From: Lachnospiraceae bacterium
GTDB taxonomy: Bacteria; Bacillota; Clostridia; Lachnospirales; Lachnospiraceae
Assembly: GCA_028693165.1 (NCBI GenBank)
Contig: JAQUVX010000010.1
Location: forward strand, 1-64,000
DNA length: 64,000 nt
Reading direction: 5' to 3'
Position numbers and translations under genes: made by a program
Shown here: positions 35,978 to 44,791 of the stretch, one piece after another
Layout of the letters: every line of letters begins with the position of its first letter
Position numbering within the stretch: position 1 is the stretch's first letter
Notes under the pieces: generated by a model
The model's database searches: none
The model's input: the letters and a program-made list of their open reading frames with translations, nothing else
Told to the model about the DNA's origin: nothing

Positions 35978-37261
35978 ATGTCCAATTACAAGTTTGAAAC
36001 ACTTCAGCTTCACGTAGGTCAGGAACAGCCTGATCCGGCAACCGATTCCCGCGCAGTCCCGATCTATCAGACCACTTCCTATGTATTCCGCGACTCCGCG
36101 CACGCCGCGGCACGCTTCGGACTGGCTGATGCCGGCAACATCTACGGCCGTCTGACCAACTCCACCCAGGATGTGCTTGAGAAACGAATCGCAGCCCTGG
36201 AGGGCGGCGTTGCCGCTCTGGCAACCGCTTCCGGTGCAGCCGCCATCACCTATGCGTTCGAGGCTTTGGCGCAGTTTGGCGAGCACATTGTCGCACAGAA
36301 AACCATCTATGGCGGCAGCTACAATCTGCTGGCCCACACCCTGCCGCAGCGCGGCGTCACCACCACCTTCGTCAATGCACATGATCTGGCAGAGGTTGAG
36401 GGCGCGATTCAGGAGAACACCAAGGCCATCTATTTAGAGACGCTTGGCAATCCGAACAGCGACATTCCGGACATCGATGCCATCGCAGCCATCGCCCACA
36501 AGCATGGTCTCCCCCTCGTCATCGACAACACCTTCGGCACCCCCTATCTGATCCGGCCGATCGAGCACGGCGCTGATATCGTGGTGCACTCTGCCACCAA
36601 ATTTATCGGCGGCCACGGCACCACCCTCGGCGGCATCATCGTGGATTCCGGCAAATTCGACTGGAAGGCCAGCGGCAAATACGCACCGATCGCCGAGCCC
36701 AACCCAAGCTACCACGGTGTCAGCTTCGTGGACGCCGCAGGCCCGGCCGCTTTCGTGACCTACATCCGTGCCATTCTCCTGCGTGACACCGGCGCGACCA
36801 TCTCCCCGTTCAACGCATTTTTGCTGCTTCAGGGCGTGGAAACCTTGTCCCTGCGTCTGGACCGCCATGTGGAGAACACGAAAAAGGTCGTTGCCTTTTT
36901 AAGCAATCACCCGAAGGTTGAGAAAGTCAATCATCCGTCTCTTCCGGACCACCCGGATCACGCCCTGTATGAGAAATATTTTCCAAACGGCGGCGCTTCC
37001 ATCTTTACCTTCAACATCAAGGGCGGTCAGGCGGAAGCTCATCAGTTTATCGACAACCTGGAGATTTTCTCCCTGCTTGCCAATGTCGCCGACGTGAAAT
37101 CCCTGGTGATCCACCCGGCCACCACGACGCACTCCCAGCTTAGCCCGGAGGAGCTTTTGGATCAGGGTATTCAGGCAAATACCATCCGCCTTTCCATCGG
37201 CACCGAGCACATCGATGATATCCTCGCTGATCTGGAACAGGGCTTTGCTGCTGTCAAGTAA
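35978..37261 (+). CDS. metY: O-acetylhomoserine sulfhydrylase (aminocarboxypropyltransferase)
   Basis: PLP enzyme (427 residues) that makes homocysteine from O-acetylhomoserine and sulfide, feeding methionine. The Schiff-base Lys lies in [12 protein letters not shown], and the long form with [15 protein letters not shown] and NPSYHGVSF is typical of MetY rather than the shorter cystathionine synthases. AAAAGGAGA precedes the ATG at 35978. First gene of metY-cysK-rrf2, all concerned with sulfur assimilation. Confidence 0.95.
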   Translation: MSNYKFETLQLHVGQEQPDPATDSRAVPIYQTTSYVFRDSAHAAARFGLADAGNIYGRLTNSTQDVLEKRIAALEGGVAALATASGAAAITYAFEALAQFGEHIVAQKTIYGGSYNLLAHTLPQRGVTTTFVNAHDLAEVEGAIQENTKAIYLETLGNPNSDIPDIDAIAAIAHKHGLPLVIDNTFGTPYLIRPIEHGADIVVHSATKFIGGHGTTLGGIIVDSGKFDWKASGKYAPIAEPNPSYHGVSFVDAAGPAAFVTYIRAILLRDTGATISPFNAFLLLQGVETLSLRLDRHVENTKKVVAFLSNHPKVEKVNHPSLPDHPDHALYEKYFPNGGASIFTFNIKGGQAEAHQFIDNLEIFSLLANVADVKSLVIHPATTTHSQLSPEELLDQGIQANTIRLSIGTEHIDDILADLEQGFAAVK

Positions 37262-37290
37262 CGCTATTTTTAAAAAAGGAGAATTTGATT

Positions 37291-38223
37291 ATGGCTAACA
37301 TATATACATCCGCCGATCAGCTGATCGGAAAAACCCCGCTTCTTGAACTCACCCATATCGAGAACGCATTTGGTCTGAAGGCAAAAATTCTTGCCAAGCT
37401 GGAATATCTAAACCCGGCCGGTTCCGTCAAGGACCGTATCGCCAAGGCAATGATTGACGACGCCGAAGCGAAAGGCATTTTGAAGGAAGGCTCCGTCATC
37501 ATCGAGCCGACCTCCGGCAACACCGGCATCGGACTTGCATCCGTCGCTGCCGCCCGCGGCTACCGCATCATCATCGTGATGCCGGAGACCATGTCCGTCG
37601 AGCGCCGTCAGCTGATGAAGGCTTACGGTGCAGAACTGGTTCTGACCGAAGGAGCCAAAGGCATGAAGGGTGCGATCGCCCGCGCCGAGGAGCTTTCCAA
37701 AGAAATACCCGGCAGCTTCATCCCCGGACAGTTTGTCAATCCGACCAACCCGGAGATTCACAGAGCCACAACCGGCCCTGAGATCTATGCAGACACGGAC
37801 GGAAATCTCGATTATTTCGTTGCCGGTATCGGCACCGGCGGCACGATCACCGGGGTCGGGGAATATTTAAAGTCACAGAATCCCAAGATCCGTGTCGTAG
37901 CCGTAGAACCGGCCACTTCTGCCATACTTTCTACCGGCGTTGCAGGCGCTCACAAGATTCAGGGAATCGGTGCAGGCTTCATTCCCGAGGTATTGAACAC
38001 GCACATTTATGATGAGATTATCACTGTGGAAAACGAAGACGCATTTGCGATCGGAAAGCTGATCGGCAAACGCGAGGGCATCCTGACCGGGATTTCCTCC
38101 GGCGCCGCCACCTGGGCAGCGATTGAGCTTGCAAAGCGGCCGGAAAATGAGGGCAAAACCATTGTTGTCCTGCTGCCAGACACCGGTGACCGGTATCTTT
38201 CCACGCCGCTGTTTGCAGATTGA
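37291..38223 (+). CDS. cysK: Cysteine synthase A
   Basis: PLP enzyme (310 residues) joining O-acetylserine and sulfide to cysteine. The PLP Lys is in [11 protein letters not shown], with the substrate loop [11 protein letters not shown] and phosphate-binding [14 protein letters not shown]. Start at 37291 with AAGGAG before it, 29 bases after metY. The downstream Rrf2 gene probably responds to the pathway. Confidence 0.96.
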   Translation: MANIYTSADQLIGKTPLLELTHIENAFGLKAKILAKLEYLNPAGSVKDRIAKAMIDDAEAKGILKEGSVIIEPTSGNTGIGLASVAAARGYRIIIVMPETMSVERRQLMKAYGAELVLTEGAKGMKGAIARAEELSKEIPGSFIPGQFVNPTNPEIHRATTGPEIYADTDGNLDYFVAGIGTGGTITGVGEYLKSQNPKIRVVAVEPATSAILSTGVAGAHKIQGIGAGFIPEVLNTHIYDEIITVENEDAFAIGKLIGKREGILTGISSGAATWAAIELAKRPENEGKTIVVLLPDTGDRYLSTPLFAD

Positions 38224-38275
38224 CCCTGATTCATTCTGGTGTTATAGTAAAAGAAAACGAAGTGAGGAAAAAGGG

Positions 38276-38704
38276 ATGATGATATCAACACGTGGCCGGT
38301 ATGCTCTGCGCGTACTGATTGACCTGGCCGAACATCAAACCGGAGCTTATATCCCGATGAAAGAGATTGCTGCGCGTCAGGAACTCTCGCAGAAATATAT
38401 CGAAAAGATTATGCCATTGCTGACAAAAGAGAAGTTGGTAGAAGGGGTTCACGGGAAGGGAGGCGGTTATCGCCTCACCCGTGATCCTGCTGATTATCGT
38501 ATCGGCGACATCCTGCGCCTCGCCGAAGGCGACCTTGCTCCCGTGGCCTGTCTGGGCTGCGATGCTGTTTCGTGCAGCCGCGCACCCCAGTGCCGGACAC
38601 TGGACATGTGGAAGAAATTCTACGAGATGACCAATACCTATTTTGACGGGATCACAATCGCGGATCTGATGAAGAGCGAGGTTGTGGCTGACTACGTGAT
38701 CTGA
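38276..38704 (+). CDS. Rrf2 family transcriptional regulator
   Basis: Dimeric winged-helix regulator (142 residues). ISTRGRYALRVLIDLAEHQ and QELSQKYIEKIMPLLTKEKL form the DNA-binding part. Near residue 90-105 there are four cysteines (ACLGCDAVSCSRAPQC), suggesting a cluster or metal site as in IscR and NsrR; classical CymR lacks this. Position after metY-cysK suggests control of cysteine and methionine genes according to sulfur or cluster status. Confidence 0.88.
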   Translation: MMISTRGRYALRVLIDLAEHQTGAYIPMKEIAARQELSQKYIEKIMPLLTKEKLVEGVHGKGGGYRLTRDPADYRIGDILRLAEGDLAPVACLGCDAVSCSRAPQCRTLDMWKKFYEMTNTYFDGITIADLMKSEVVADYVI

Positions 38705-38711
38705 TTAATGA

Positions 38712-39137
38712 TTAATGTACCAGTGCTGCGCCAAGCGCCCTGCACTTCGCTACCGCTTCCTCATCCGGTGTAAGGTTTGCGATGCAGTCCTCACCTCCGG
38801 CCACGGTTGCTCCGGCATCCTGCATCCGGCTTGCCCACTGGCGCATCCACTCTCCGTCACCCCAGTCATAGGAGCCAAACAGACCGATGGTCTTGCCTGC
38901 GGCAAATGCCTCCACCTGGGTCACAAAATCATCCATATCCGGATCCAGCTCCTCCGCTCCCATTGCCGATGCACCAAGTGCGAAGCTCTCTGCGTCCTTC
39001 AGAACTGAAGCATCCGCAGAAGAAACCTCCACCACATGAGCGGTTCCGCCCGCCTCCGTCACTCCGGCACCGACCGCCTCAGCCATGGCCTGTGTATTTC
39101 CTGTGCTGCTCCAATATACAACATAAACATCTTTCAT
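38712..39137 (-). CDS. Flavodoxin
   Basis: Short-chain FMN electron carrier (141 residues) that can replace ferredoxin when iron is short. The phosphate loop is WSSTGNTQAMA, and the flavin loops are ASAMGAEELDP and SYDWGDGEWM. The start at 39137 has GGAG 9 bases before; the ATG two codons earlier is too near the site. It follows the DUF3793 gene by 44 bases under an operator that looks iron-responsive. Confidence 0.92.
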   Translation of the reverse strand: MKDVYVVYWSSTGNTQAMAEAVGAGVTEAGGTAHVVEVSSADASVLKDAESFALGASAMGAEELDPDMDDFVTQVEAFAAGKTIGLFGSYDWGDGEWMRQWASRMQDAGATVAGGEDCIANLTPDEEAVAKCRALGAALVH

Positions 39138-39181
39138 TTTCATGATCTCCTTTTTTATCTGAATTTTTCTGTATCCGTACC

Positions 39182-39772
39182 TCAAGAAACCGCCACACGA
39201 CACAGTGGATAGCCCTTGACAATCTCCGTCAGCGCCTGTTCCTTCGCCTCGTCATAGACGCGGAAAATCCGTTCTGCGCCCTGCGGGTCATGATAGACCT
39301 TCCAGTAGCGCACTGCCAGACTGTTCTCTCCGCGGTTTGCGATGAAGCCCTCCACATCCTCCAGAGGATATTCCAGCAGCACACCCAGCTCGTGCGGGAA
39401 ATCCCGTCCGGCTCCGGCATACTGCTGATATCTGCCGCGCAGCCGTTTTAAGACTGCCGCGATCTCGAAGCATTCGTAGCCGTAGCGCATCAAAAACGCC
39501 CGCACCTCCGGCTTTTTCAAATACTGTTCCAGCCGCTCATATCGATACAAAAACAGCACTTCCCGCTCTCCATCTGCATACAGCAGCACACAGATAATCC
39601 GGCTCGCGCGCAGATACCGGCGAATCTGCTGCCAGCATCCGGCCTTCACCGTAATCAGATTAGAAAGCTTCACGCCCTTTAATACCGGCGCACACTGCGT
39701 CGCCACCTGGAATCCAAGCTTTGCCTCCGGTGTGCAGCTTTTCAAAAACGTAAGCATGGTTTCTGCCGACAT
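39182..39772 (-). CDS. DUF3793 family protein
   Basis: Soluble 196-residue protein of the DUF3793 family, often found next to flavodoxin or iron transport genes in Clostridia. Characteristic stretches are LKGVKLSNLIT, YLRASRIICVLLY, FPHELGVLLEYPLEDVEGFI and YWKVYHD. AGGAGG 8 bases before the ATG at 39772 sets the start. Function unknown; the context and operator suggest a role in iron limitation. Confidence 0.88.
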   Translation of the reverse strand: MSAETMLTFLKSCTPEAKLGFQVATQCAPVLKGVKLSNLITVKAGCWQQIRRYLRASRIICVLLYADGEREVLFLYRYERLEQYLKKPEVRAFLMRYGYECFEIAAVLKRLRGRYQQYAGAGRDFPHELGVLLEYPLEDVEGFIANRGENSLAVRYWKVYHDPQGAERIFRVYDEAKEQALTEIVKGYPLCRVAVS

Positions 39773-39806
39773 GTTCGATTCCTCCTGTTCGCTTTGGATA
39801 TCCTTT

Positions 39807-39835
39807 ATGTTAGCATACGCTAACCAAGCCGTCAA
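39807..39835 (-). promoter_or_regulatory. Promoter with a DtxR/IdeR-like palindrome
   Basis: Minus strand TTGACG (39830-39835), a 17-base spacer and TAACAT (39807-39812). The perfect palindrome GTTAGC-ATAC-GCTAAC (39809-39824) overlaps the -10 and spacer, close to the core of the iron-repressor box TTAGGTTAGGCTAACCTAA. Confidence 0.6.
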
Positions 39836-39875
39836 GGTAGTCTGAACATGAAAATTTCTCATTATGATGCTGCTC

Positions 39876-40793
39876 TTAGAGCAGGCCTTTTTTCTTAAAC
39901 CAGCGAATCTCGGTCACAAGAATCAGCACACAGAGCAGAATCAGTGCCATATAGCCATACTTCCACTGAAGCTCCGGCATATTAGCGAAATTCATCCCAT
40001 ACCAGCCCACCAAAAGGCTCGGAGGAAGGAAAAGGCTGGTCACCACCGTGAGCAGATTCATGGCATGGTTCTGGCTGATGTCAATCTGGGTCTGATACAT
40101 CTCGCGGATCTGCAGCACATATTCACGCAGCATCTCCACATGGTCATGCAGACGCTCTGCCCGCGCTCCGAACGTGATAAATCGCTGACATTCTGCCTCA
40201 CTTAAGATCTCGTTGTGATTGGCAGCAAGCATATCCGCCATATTGATCAGCTGCTCATAATAGGTATGTAAAACCAGAAGCCGTTTCCGATAGTGGATCA
40301 CCGTCTGGTAAAAATTCTTTGGCACACGGGTCAGCAGCCGTTCCTCGATCACACTCAACTGCTGCTCAAGCCCCTGAAGAAACGGTACCTCCCCCTCAAT
40401 CAGAAGATCCAGAAAATCCGCCAGCACATCGGCCGTCGTACCGTCTACGCGCAGCTCATGCTTTTGCAGCAGCTCCCACAGGCCGGCAAGCACCGGTTCC
40501 TCGCCGATCAGCACCAGCTGCATCCCATCCATATAATATCCAATCCCGATCCGATCACTGAGGATCTCCTTCTTGTTGGGAATAAAAAGCGTTCCCACGA
40601 TGCAGTTTGGCATCAGCTCCGCCTTGCAGTATTGAATGTGTCTCACAAACTGCAAAAGCTGAATCCGGCATCGGATACTCTCTTTGTCCGCCTTGAGCTC
40701 CTCTTCCGTCATGGTTCTGATCTGAATACTTCCCGGTACATAGTCCTGCTTGATATCTGCTCTCACAAGACCCCGCTTTTCCATACATTTCAT
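39876..40793 (-). CDS. CorA-family magnesium transporter
   Basis: Pentameric Mg2+ or Co2+ channel of 305 residues. The large N-terminal cytoplasmic region ends in a long helix (HDHVEMLREYVLQIREMYQ) leading to the two C-terminal membrane segments, with the pore motif YGMNF between them and a basic tail (RWFKKKG). Start at 40793. It is divergent from the MerR gene. Confidence 0.92.
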   Translation of the reverse strand: MKCMEKRGLVRADIKQDYVPGSIQIRTMTEEELKADKESIRCRIQLLQFVRHIQYCKAELMPNCIVGTLFIPNKKEILSDRIGIGYYMDGMQLVLIGEEPVLAGLWELLQKHELRVDGTTADVLADFLDLLIEGEVPFLQGLEQQLSVIEERLLTRVPKNFYQTVIHYRKRLLVLHTYYEQLINMADMLAANHNEILSEAECQRFITFGARAERLHDHVEMLREYVLQIREMYQTQIDISQNHAMNLLTVVTSLFLPPSLLVGWYGMNFANMPELQWKYGYMALILLCVLILVTEIRWFKKKGLL

Positions 40794-40829
40794 AAGATCA
40801 CCTCTTCGACACAATTTTCCTTTTCTCAA

Positions 40830-40858
40830 AGTATAGCACATTTCCGCGCCTGATACAA
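40830..40858 (-). promoter_or_regulatory. Promoter of corA
   Basis: Minus strand TTGTAT (40853-40858), a 17-base spacer and TATACT (40830-40835). Confidence 0.55.
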
Positions 40859-40911
40859 TTTTTAAGAACAATTAAGAACTCTTACGCATTATTACATTTT
40901 CATTACTTCCC

Positions 40912-40940
40912 TTGATTTTGATTCCTTCCTGATCTATGAT
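40912..40940 (+). promoter_or_regulatory. Promoter of merR
   Basis: TTGATT (40912-40917), a 17-base spacer and TATGAT (40935-40940). The 54 bases between the two divergent promoters are AT-rich without a clear dyad. Confidence 0.5.
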
Positions 40941-40971
40941 GTGTCCATCTACGAGCAAGGAGGCAACAAAC

Positions 40972-41784
40972 ATGGGAGAAGCAAAATACCGCATCGGCGA
41001 TGTGGCTAATTTGATGGGACTCAGCCGTGATACGCTGCGTCATTACGAAAAATGCGGAATTCTGATGTCGGAAAAAGGCGACAACGGATACCGTTACTAT
41101 ACAGATCAGGATATTTCCAGGCTGCTGGGTGTCCTTTACCAGCGCAAGATGGACATTGGACTCAATGAGATTGCTGCGCTTTGGACCCACGATGATTCCC
41201 TGTCGCAGCTGGCGGGTATCACCGACGCCAGACTGAAGGAGGAGGAGCTTGCCATAAGACGGCATCAGCAGATCATCGCACGGCTGCAGCTCACCCGCAT
41301 GGAATGTGAGAATTTCCGGACGCATCTCGATCAGGTCGTCTTAAAGGAGCTTCCAAAAAGCTACGTCATCGTTCCCCGCGCGGGCTTCGAAGAGTGCACC
41401 CAGCTCTGGTTTCAGTACGCCAAGGATTATCCGGGCATGGATATGACCTATCTGTTCGACGAATATCACTGGAAGTATGATGAAGATACGCTCTGCCTGG
41501 ACTACCGCAACTCGCAGCTGACTCTGATGCAGGATCTGGCCGAGCATGTGGACTATGAGTTTTCAAAAGAGAACCCGGCCGTCACACAGCCGACGCTCTG
41601 TATCTCCACCTACTGCCTGTCCAACACCCGCGTTCCAGATCCCCGGCATGTGCTTCCGATGATCGACTGGGCCCGTCAGCAGGGACTGATGACCTCGCAC
41701 CAGCTCTACTGCACCTTCGCCATGCAGGGCCTAAATGACGGACAGCATTCTTATTATATGCAGATTTATCTTCCGGTATTTTAG
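40972..41784 (+). CDS. MerR family regulator with a C-terminal effector domain
   Basis: A 270-residue regulator. The N-terminal MerR winged helix is YRIGDVANLMGLSRDTLRHY, then GYRYYTDQDI; a coiled coil at about residues 85-115 is followed by an AraC-effector-like (GyrI-type) ligand region. It probably senses a small molecule. CAAGGAGG 8 bases before the ATG. The MerR-type promoter of the cell-wall-binding protein gene at 43.4 kb is a possible target. Confidence 0.88.
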   Translation: MGEAKYRIGDVANLMGLSRDTLRHYEKCGILMSEKGDNGYRYYTDQDISRLLGVLYQRKMDIGLNEIAALWTHDDSLSQLAGITDARLKEEELAIRRHQQIIARLQLTRMECENFRTHLDQVVLKELPKSYVIVPRAGFEECTQLWFQYAKDYPGMDMTYLFDEYHWKYDEDTLCLDYRNSQLTLMQDLAEHVDYEFSKENPAVTQPTLCISTYCLSNTRVPDPRHVLPMIDWARQQGLMTSHQLYCTFAMQGLNDGQHSYYMQIYLPVF

Positions 41785-41791
41785 GTTTCAG

Positions 41792-41835
41792 AAAAAACGG
41801 CACGTGGATGAATGGATTGTCCACGTGCCGTTTTT
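41792..41835. terminator. Strong terminator after merR
   Basis: AAAACGGCACGTGGA pairs with TCCACGTGCCGTTTT around an 11-base loop, with A and T runs at both ends. It can serve merR and, from the other side, the cell-wall-binding protein gene. Confidence 0.9.
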
Positions 41836-41882
41836 GATGCTGGCCTGCCGGAGTGCTCGACAGGCCAGCGCATTGCTGCCTG

Positions 41883-43313
41883 TTATTCTTTCTCTTTTTC
41901 CTTCTTTTCATTTCCAACATAGGTCACGATACCCTTGCTGTCTGTGCAGTAATAGCGGTCATCGCCGTCCTTCGCGTTGTTCTTCTTTTTCTGAATCTTA
42001 CCGGACGTATTGACCAGATAATCCTCATCCTCCCAGGTTACCACCCGCAGCTTCTCATCCTTATCCGCCGTCTGGGCCTGACCTTTTAAGTAGATGATAT
42101 CATCCTCGATCCCATTGCTGCCCTTTCCGCGATCATCACCGGACTTGCGGAAATGATATGTGTACTTCTCTCCGTCGATCTCCAAGGTTGTGCTTCCGGT
42201 CTTCATGGCTCCCTCTTTTGCCATTCCGCCAAAATAATATACCTCCCACGCCTCGTCCGCATCCGGCAGATCACTCTCGCTCTCAATCTCCTCGTAAGAA
42301 ACGATCTCCTTATCGTTGACACTCAGCTTGTAAAGGCCGTCCAGCATCTTACCGTATTCATCGAAGCCATAATAATTGCCGTTGATTTTCTTGATCTGAC
42401 TCTTTACGATTTCGCCTTCCTTATCGGCGTAAAACCAGGATTCCTCTCCGCTTTCATAGCCCTCCGGGTCCACCGATTCGCCCGGAACCGTCTTGAACCA
42501 TCCCAGCGACAACCAGCTGTCCTGAGGCTGACTGTAGAACATGTCCCCTGGTGTCGCGGATGTATTGCTGCTGGTTGCGTACCAGTTAAATACTGCATTT
42601 CCATTCTCCTCAAACCGGTATTTCTTTCCGTTGATTTTCTTGGTTGTGTCCACGGTTTTCTTTCCGTTGCTCTTGAAATAAAACCAGTACCAGTCCTGGA
42701 AATCGTCGTCCTCGTTCTCCTCATCCTCGACCTCCAGCTTTGCCCACTCTCCGGCACGCAGCGCACCGTCCCCGGCCTCTCCCAGATAATAGATGCCGGT
42801 TCTCCACGCATCGTCATCGGTCAGCCGCTCCGACTGGTCATCCACCCAGCCGTAAAGCATCCGGCCATTCTCGTCAAACGCATAGCGTTTCGTCACGCCG
42901 TCTGCCTTTTTGATACTCTTGAAGGTCGTACTTCCGGAATTGGACGCGCGGTAGGCTTTTCCGTCTGCCCCAAAATAATACCAGCAGGTCTCCGCCTCAT
43001 CGTCCCCCTTCTCCTCATTGTCCAGCTCTCTCCACTGATTTTTGACCTGCACGCCCGATTCATCGACGTAATAGTGATTCTCGTCATCCTCAATCAGGCG
43101 GCTGGTGGCCATCTCTCCATTCTCGTCCATCCAGTACCAGTTATTGCCGGACTTCTTCCAGGTCTCGGTCACCGGAGTCCCATCGGAACCGTAATAGCGC
43201 CAGGTTCCGCTCTCCTCCTGCCAGCCTGTGGCCGCAAATGAAATCATAGAAGCACCTATGGTAAATACGGCAGCGGCACATGGAACCAGCCATCTCTTAG
43301 TCTGTTTTTTCAT
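41883..43313 (-). CDS. Secreted cell-wall-binding repeat protein
   Basis: A 476-residue exported protein. Signal peptide at residues 1-27 (KKQTKRWLVPCAAAVFTIGA, cut after ISFAA). The rest is built of choline-binding-type repeats with the pattern WYYF-ADGK-x-ENG (for example GTWRYYGSDG, NNWYWMDENG, CWYYFGADGK, WYWFYFKSNGKK), separated by acidic stretches. Repeats of this kind bind cell wall polymers non-covalently. No catalytic domain is visible; the C-terminus is charged (KEKEKE). AAGGAG 10 bases before the ATG at 43313. Its promoter has a spacing typical of MerR targets. Confidence 0.9.
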   Translation of the reverse strand: MKKQTKRWLVPCAAAVFTIGASMISFAATGWQEESGTWRYYGSDGTPVTETWKKSGNNWYWMDENGEMATSRLIEDDENHYYVDESGVQVKNQWRELDNEEKGDDEAETCWYYFGADGKAYRASNSGSTTFKSIKKADGVTKRYAFDENGRMLYGWVDDQSERLTDDDAWRTGIYYLGEAGDGALRAGEWAKLEVEDEENEDDDFQDWYWFYFKSNGKKTVDTTKKINGKKYRFEENGNAVFNWYATSSNTSATPGDMFYSQPQDSWLSLGWFKTVPGESVDPEGYESGEESWFYADKEGEIVKSQIKKINGNYYGFDEYGKMLDGLYKLSVNDKEIVSYEEIESESDLPDADEAWEVYYFGGMAKEGAMKTGSTTLEIDGEKYTYHFRKSGDDRGKGSNGIEDDIIYLKGQAQTADKDEKLRVVTWEDEDYLVNTSGKIQKKKNNAKDGDDRYYCTDSKGIVTYVGNEKKEKEKE

Positions 43314-43365
43314 TGTCTGAATTCTCCTTTTTCTGTCATGTATTCGGATTCCTTCCGATGCATTC

Positions 43366-43396
43366 ACCTTACACTATGGAACCGTTCGAAGGTCAA
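43366..43396 (-). promoter_or_regulatory. MerR-type promoter of the cell-wall-binding protein
   Basis: Minus strand TTGACC (43391-43396) and TAAGGT (43366-43371) are separated by 19 bases, and the ends form the dyad ACCTT/AAGGT. The overlong spacer with a dyad is characteristic of promoters twisted into shape by MerR proteins. Confidence 0.55.
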
Positions 43397-43465
43397 CCGA
43401 TGTCATGATTCCGTAAGAATACGTAATATTTCTGCACAGAATTGCGGAGAACTTTCTGGAAATGC

Positions 43466-43509
43466 AAACGAGCTTCCTGTCATTCAATTCTGACAGGAAG
43501 CTCGTTTTT
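43466..43509. terminator. Terminator of the phosphofructokinase gene
   Basis: AAACGAGCTTCCTGTCA pairs perfectly with TGACAGGAAGCTCGTTT around 8 bases, right after the stop codon at 43512. Confidence 0.9.
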
Positions 43510-43511
43510 CA

Positions 43512-44777
43512 TTATTTCCCAAGATAAGAGGAATCCTCCAGACGCAGATGTCTCGGAAGTCCATCCACCATCATCGGGGTCAGCTCCGCCTGAATCAGCG
43601 GACGCACATAGTCTAAAAATGCGGCTGTCACATAGTCGCCATCCTCATTGATCCACTCACGCGGAACCTTCTTCTCCACGTTTGCGATCTTATGTACATC
43701 ATAAATGTCGGTCACACACAGGTAGGGATCATCGGAAACGCGCTTCAGGATGATCATCTTGCCGGTCTCGCCCTCAAAGGCCGCCTTGACCGCCGCGCCG
43801 CCGACCTGATACGCCTCCGTGATGTCCACGCGGCCCACGATATGGGAAGCACAGCGCTGCAGCGAGTTGAACTCGATGGCACGGGTCTTGCAGCCCACCT
43901 CTTTGGAGATTTTCTCGGCCAGGAAGCGCGCCGTACCGGTCAGCTGGCGGTGTCCGAACGCATCCACATAGTCGATGTTGTCCGTCAGCTCGCAGACATA
44001 ACGGCCGTCTGCCACCTTCACGCCTTCTGAAACCGCAATGACAACCGATTTCTTCTCTTTGTGAAGCGCCTCCACCTTCTTCATGAATTTCTCCACATCG
44101 AAGGTGATCTCCGGCAGGAACAGCATGTCAGGGCCTTCACAGTCCTCTCCGGCCGCCAGCGCCGCGGCACCGGTCAGCCAGCCTGCATTCCGACCCATGA
44201 TCTCGATCAGAGTCACGTTCTGCTGATCGTAGACCAGGCCGTCGCGGATGACCTCTTTGGTGATGGAGGCGATATACTTGGCCGCGCTTCCAAATCCCGG
44301 TGTGTGATCGGTCACCGCCAGATCGTTGTCGATGGTCTTTGGTACTCCCATGAACCGGATTTTGCTGCCGTTCAAGATCGCATAGTCGGACAGCTTCTTG
44401 ATCGTATCCATGGAATCGTTTCCGCCGATATAAAAGAAATATTCGATCTCCAGCTTATCCAGAATATCGAAAATCTTATCGTAGATTTCACGGTCCTGCT
44501 TGATCTCCGGCAGCTTGAAGCGGCAGGAGCCAAGGAAGGACGACGGTGTGCGTTTCAAAAGATCAATGTCCAAATCGCTGCGGATATGCTCCGACAGATC
44601 CACTACCTTCTCTTCCAGCAGTCCCTGTACCCCGTGAAGCATTCCGTAAATCTTTTTTGCACCGCGGTCTCTTGCGGTCTTATAAACACCTGCCAGGCTG
44701 GAGTTGATGACCGCCGTCGGCCCTCCCGACTGCCCCACAATGACATTTCCCATTACATTCCCCATTACATGCTTCAT
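43512..44777 (-). CDS. 6-phosphofructokinase, predicted pyrophosphate-dependent
   Basis: Phosphorylates fructose 6-phosphate in glycolysis. The 421 residues are of the group related to PPi-linked enzymes: IGGNDSMD has Asp121 where ATP-users have Gly, and PKTIDND has Lys147 in place of Gly; both changes are the known signature for PPi as phosphate donor. Asp150 is the catalytic base, and MGRNAGWLTG follows. The N-terminus contains a small internal repeat (MGNVMGNV). It lies 14 bases after the PfkB gene of the uronate cluster and ends at a strong terminator. Confidence 0.88.
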   Translation of the reverse strand: MKHVMGNVMGNVIVGQSGGPTAVINSSLAGVYKTARDRGAKKIYGMLHGVQGLLEEKVVDLSEHIRSDLDIDLLKRTPSSFLGSCRFKLPEIKQDREIYDKIFDILDKLEIEYFFYIGGNDSMDTIKKLSDYAILNGSKIRFMGVPKTIDNDLAVTDHTPGFGSAAKYIASITKEVIRDGLVYDQQNVTLIEIMGRNAGWLTGAAALAAGEDCEGPDMLFLPEITFDVEKFMKKVEALHKEKKSVVIAVSEGVKVADGRYVCELTDNIDYVDAFGHRQLTGTARFLAEKISKEVGCKTRAIEFNSLQRCASHIVGRVDITEAYQVGGAAVKAAFEGETGKMIILKRVSDDPYLCVTDIYDVHKIANVEKKVPREWINEDGDYVTAAFLDYVRPLIQAELTPMMVDGLPRHLRLEDSSYLGK

Positions 44778-44791
44778 AAAAACCTGTCCTC

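Noticed and set aside
42153-43241. Plus-strand open frame of 362 codons opposite the cell-wall-binding protein
   Set aside because: The minus-strand frame has a signal peptide, repeats and a ribosome site; this one has none.
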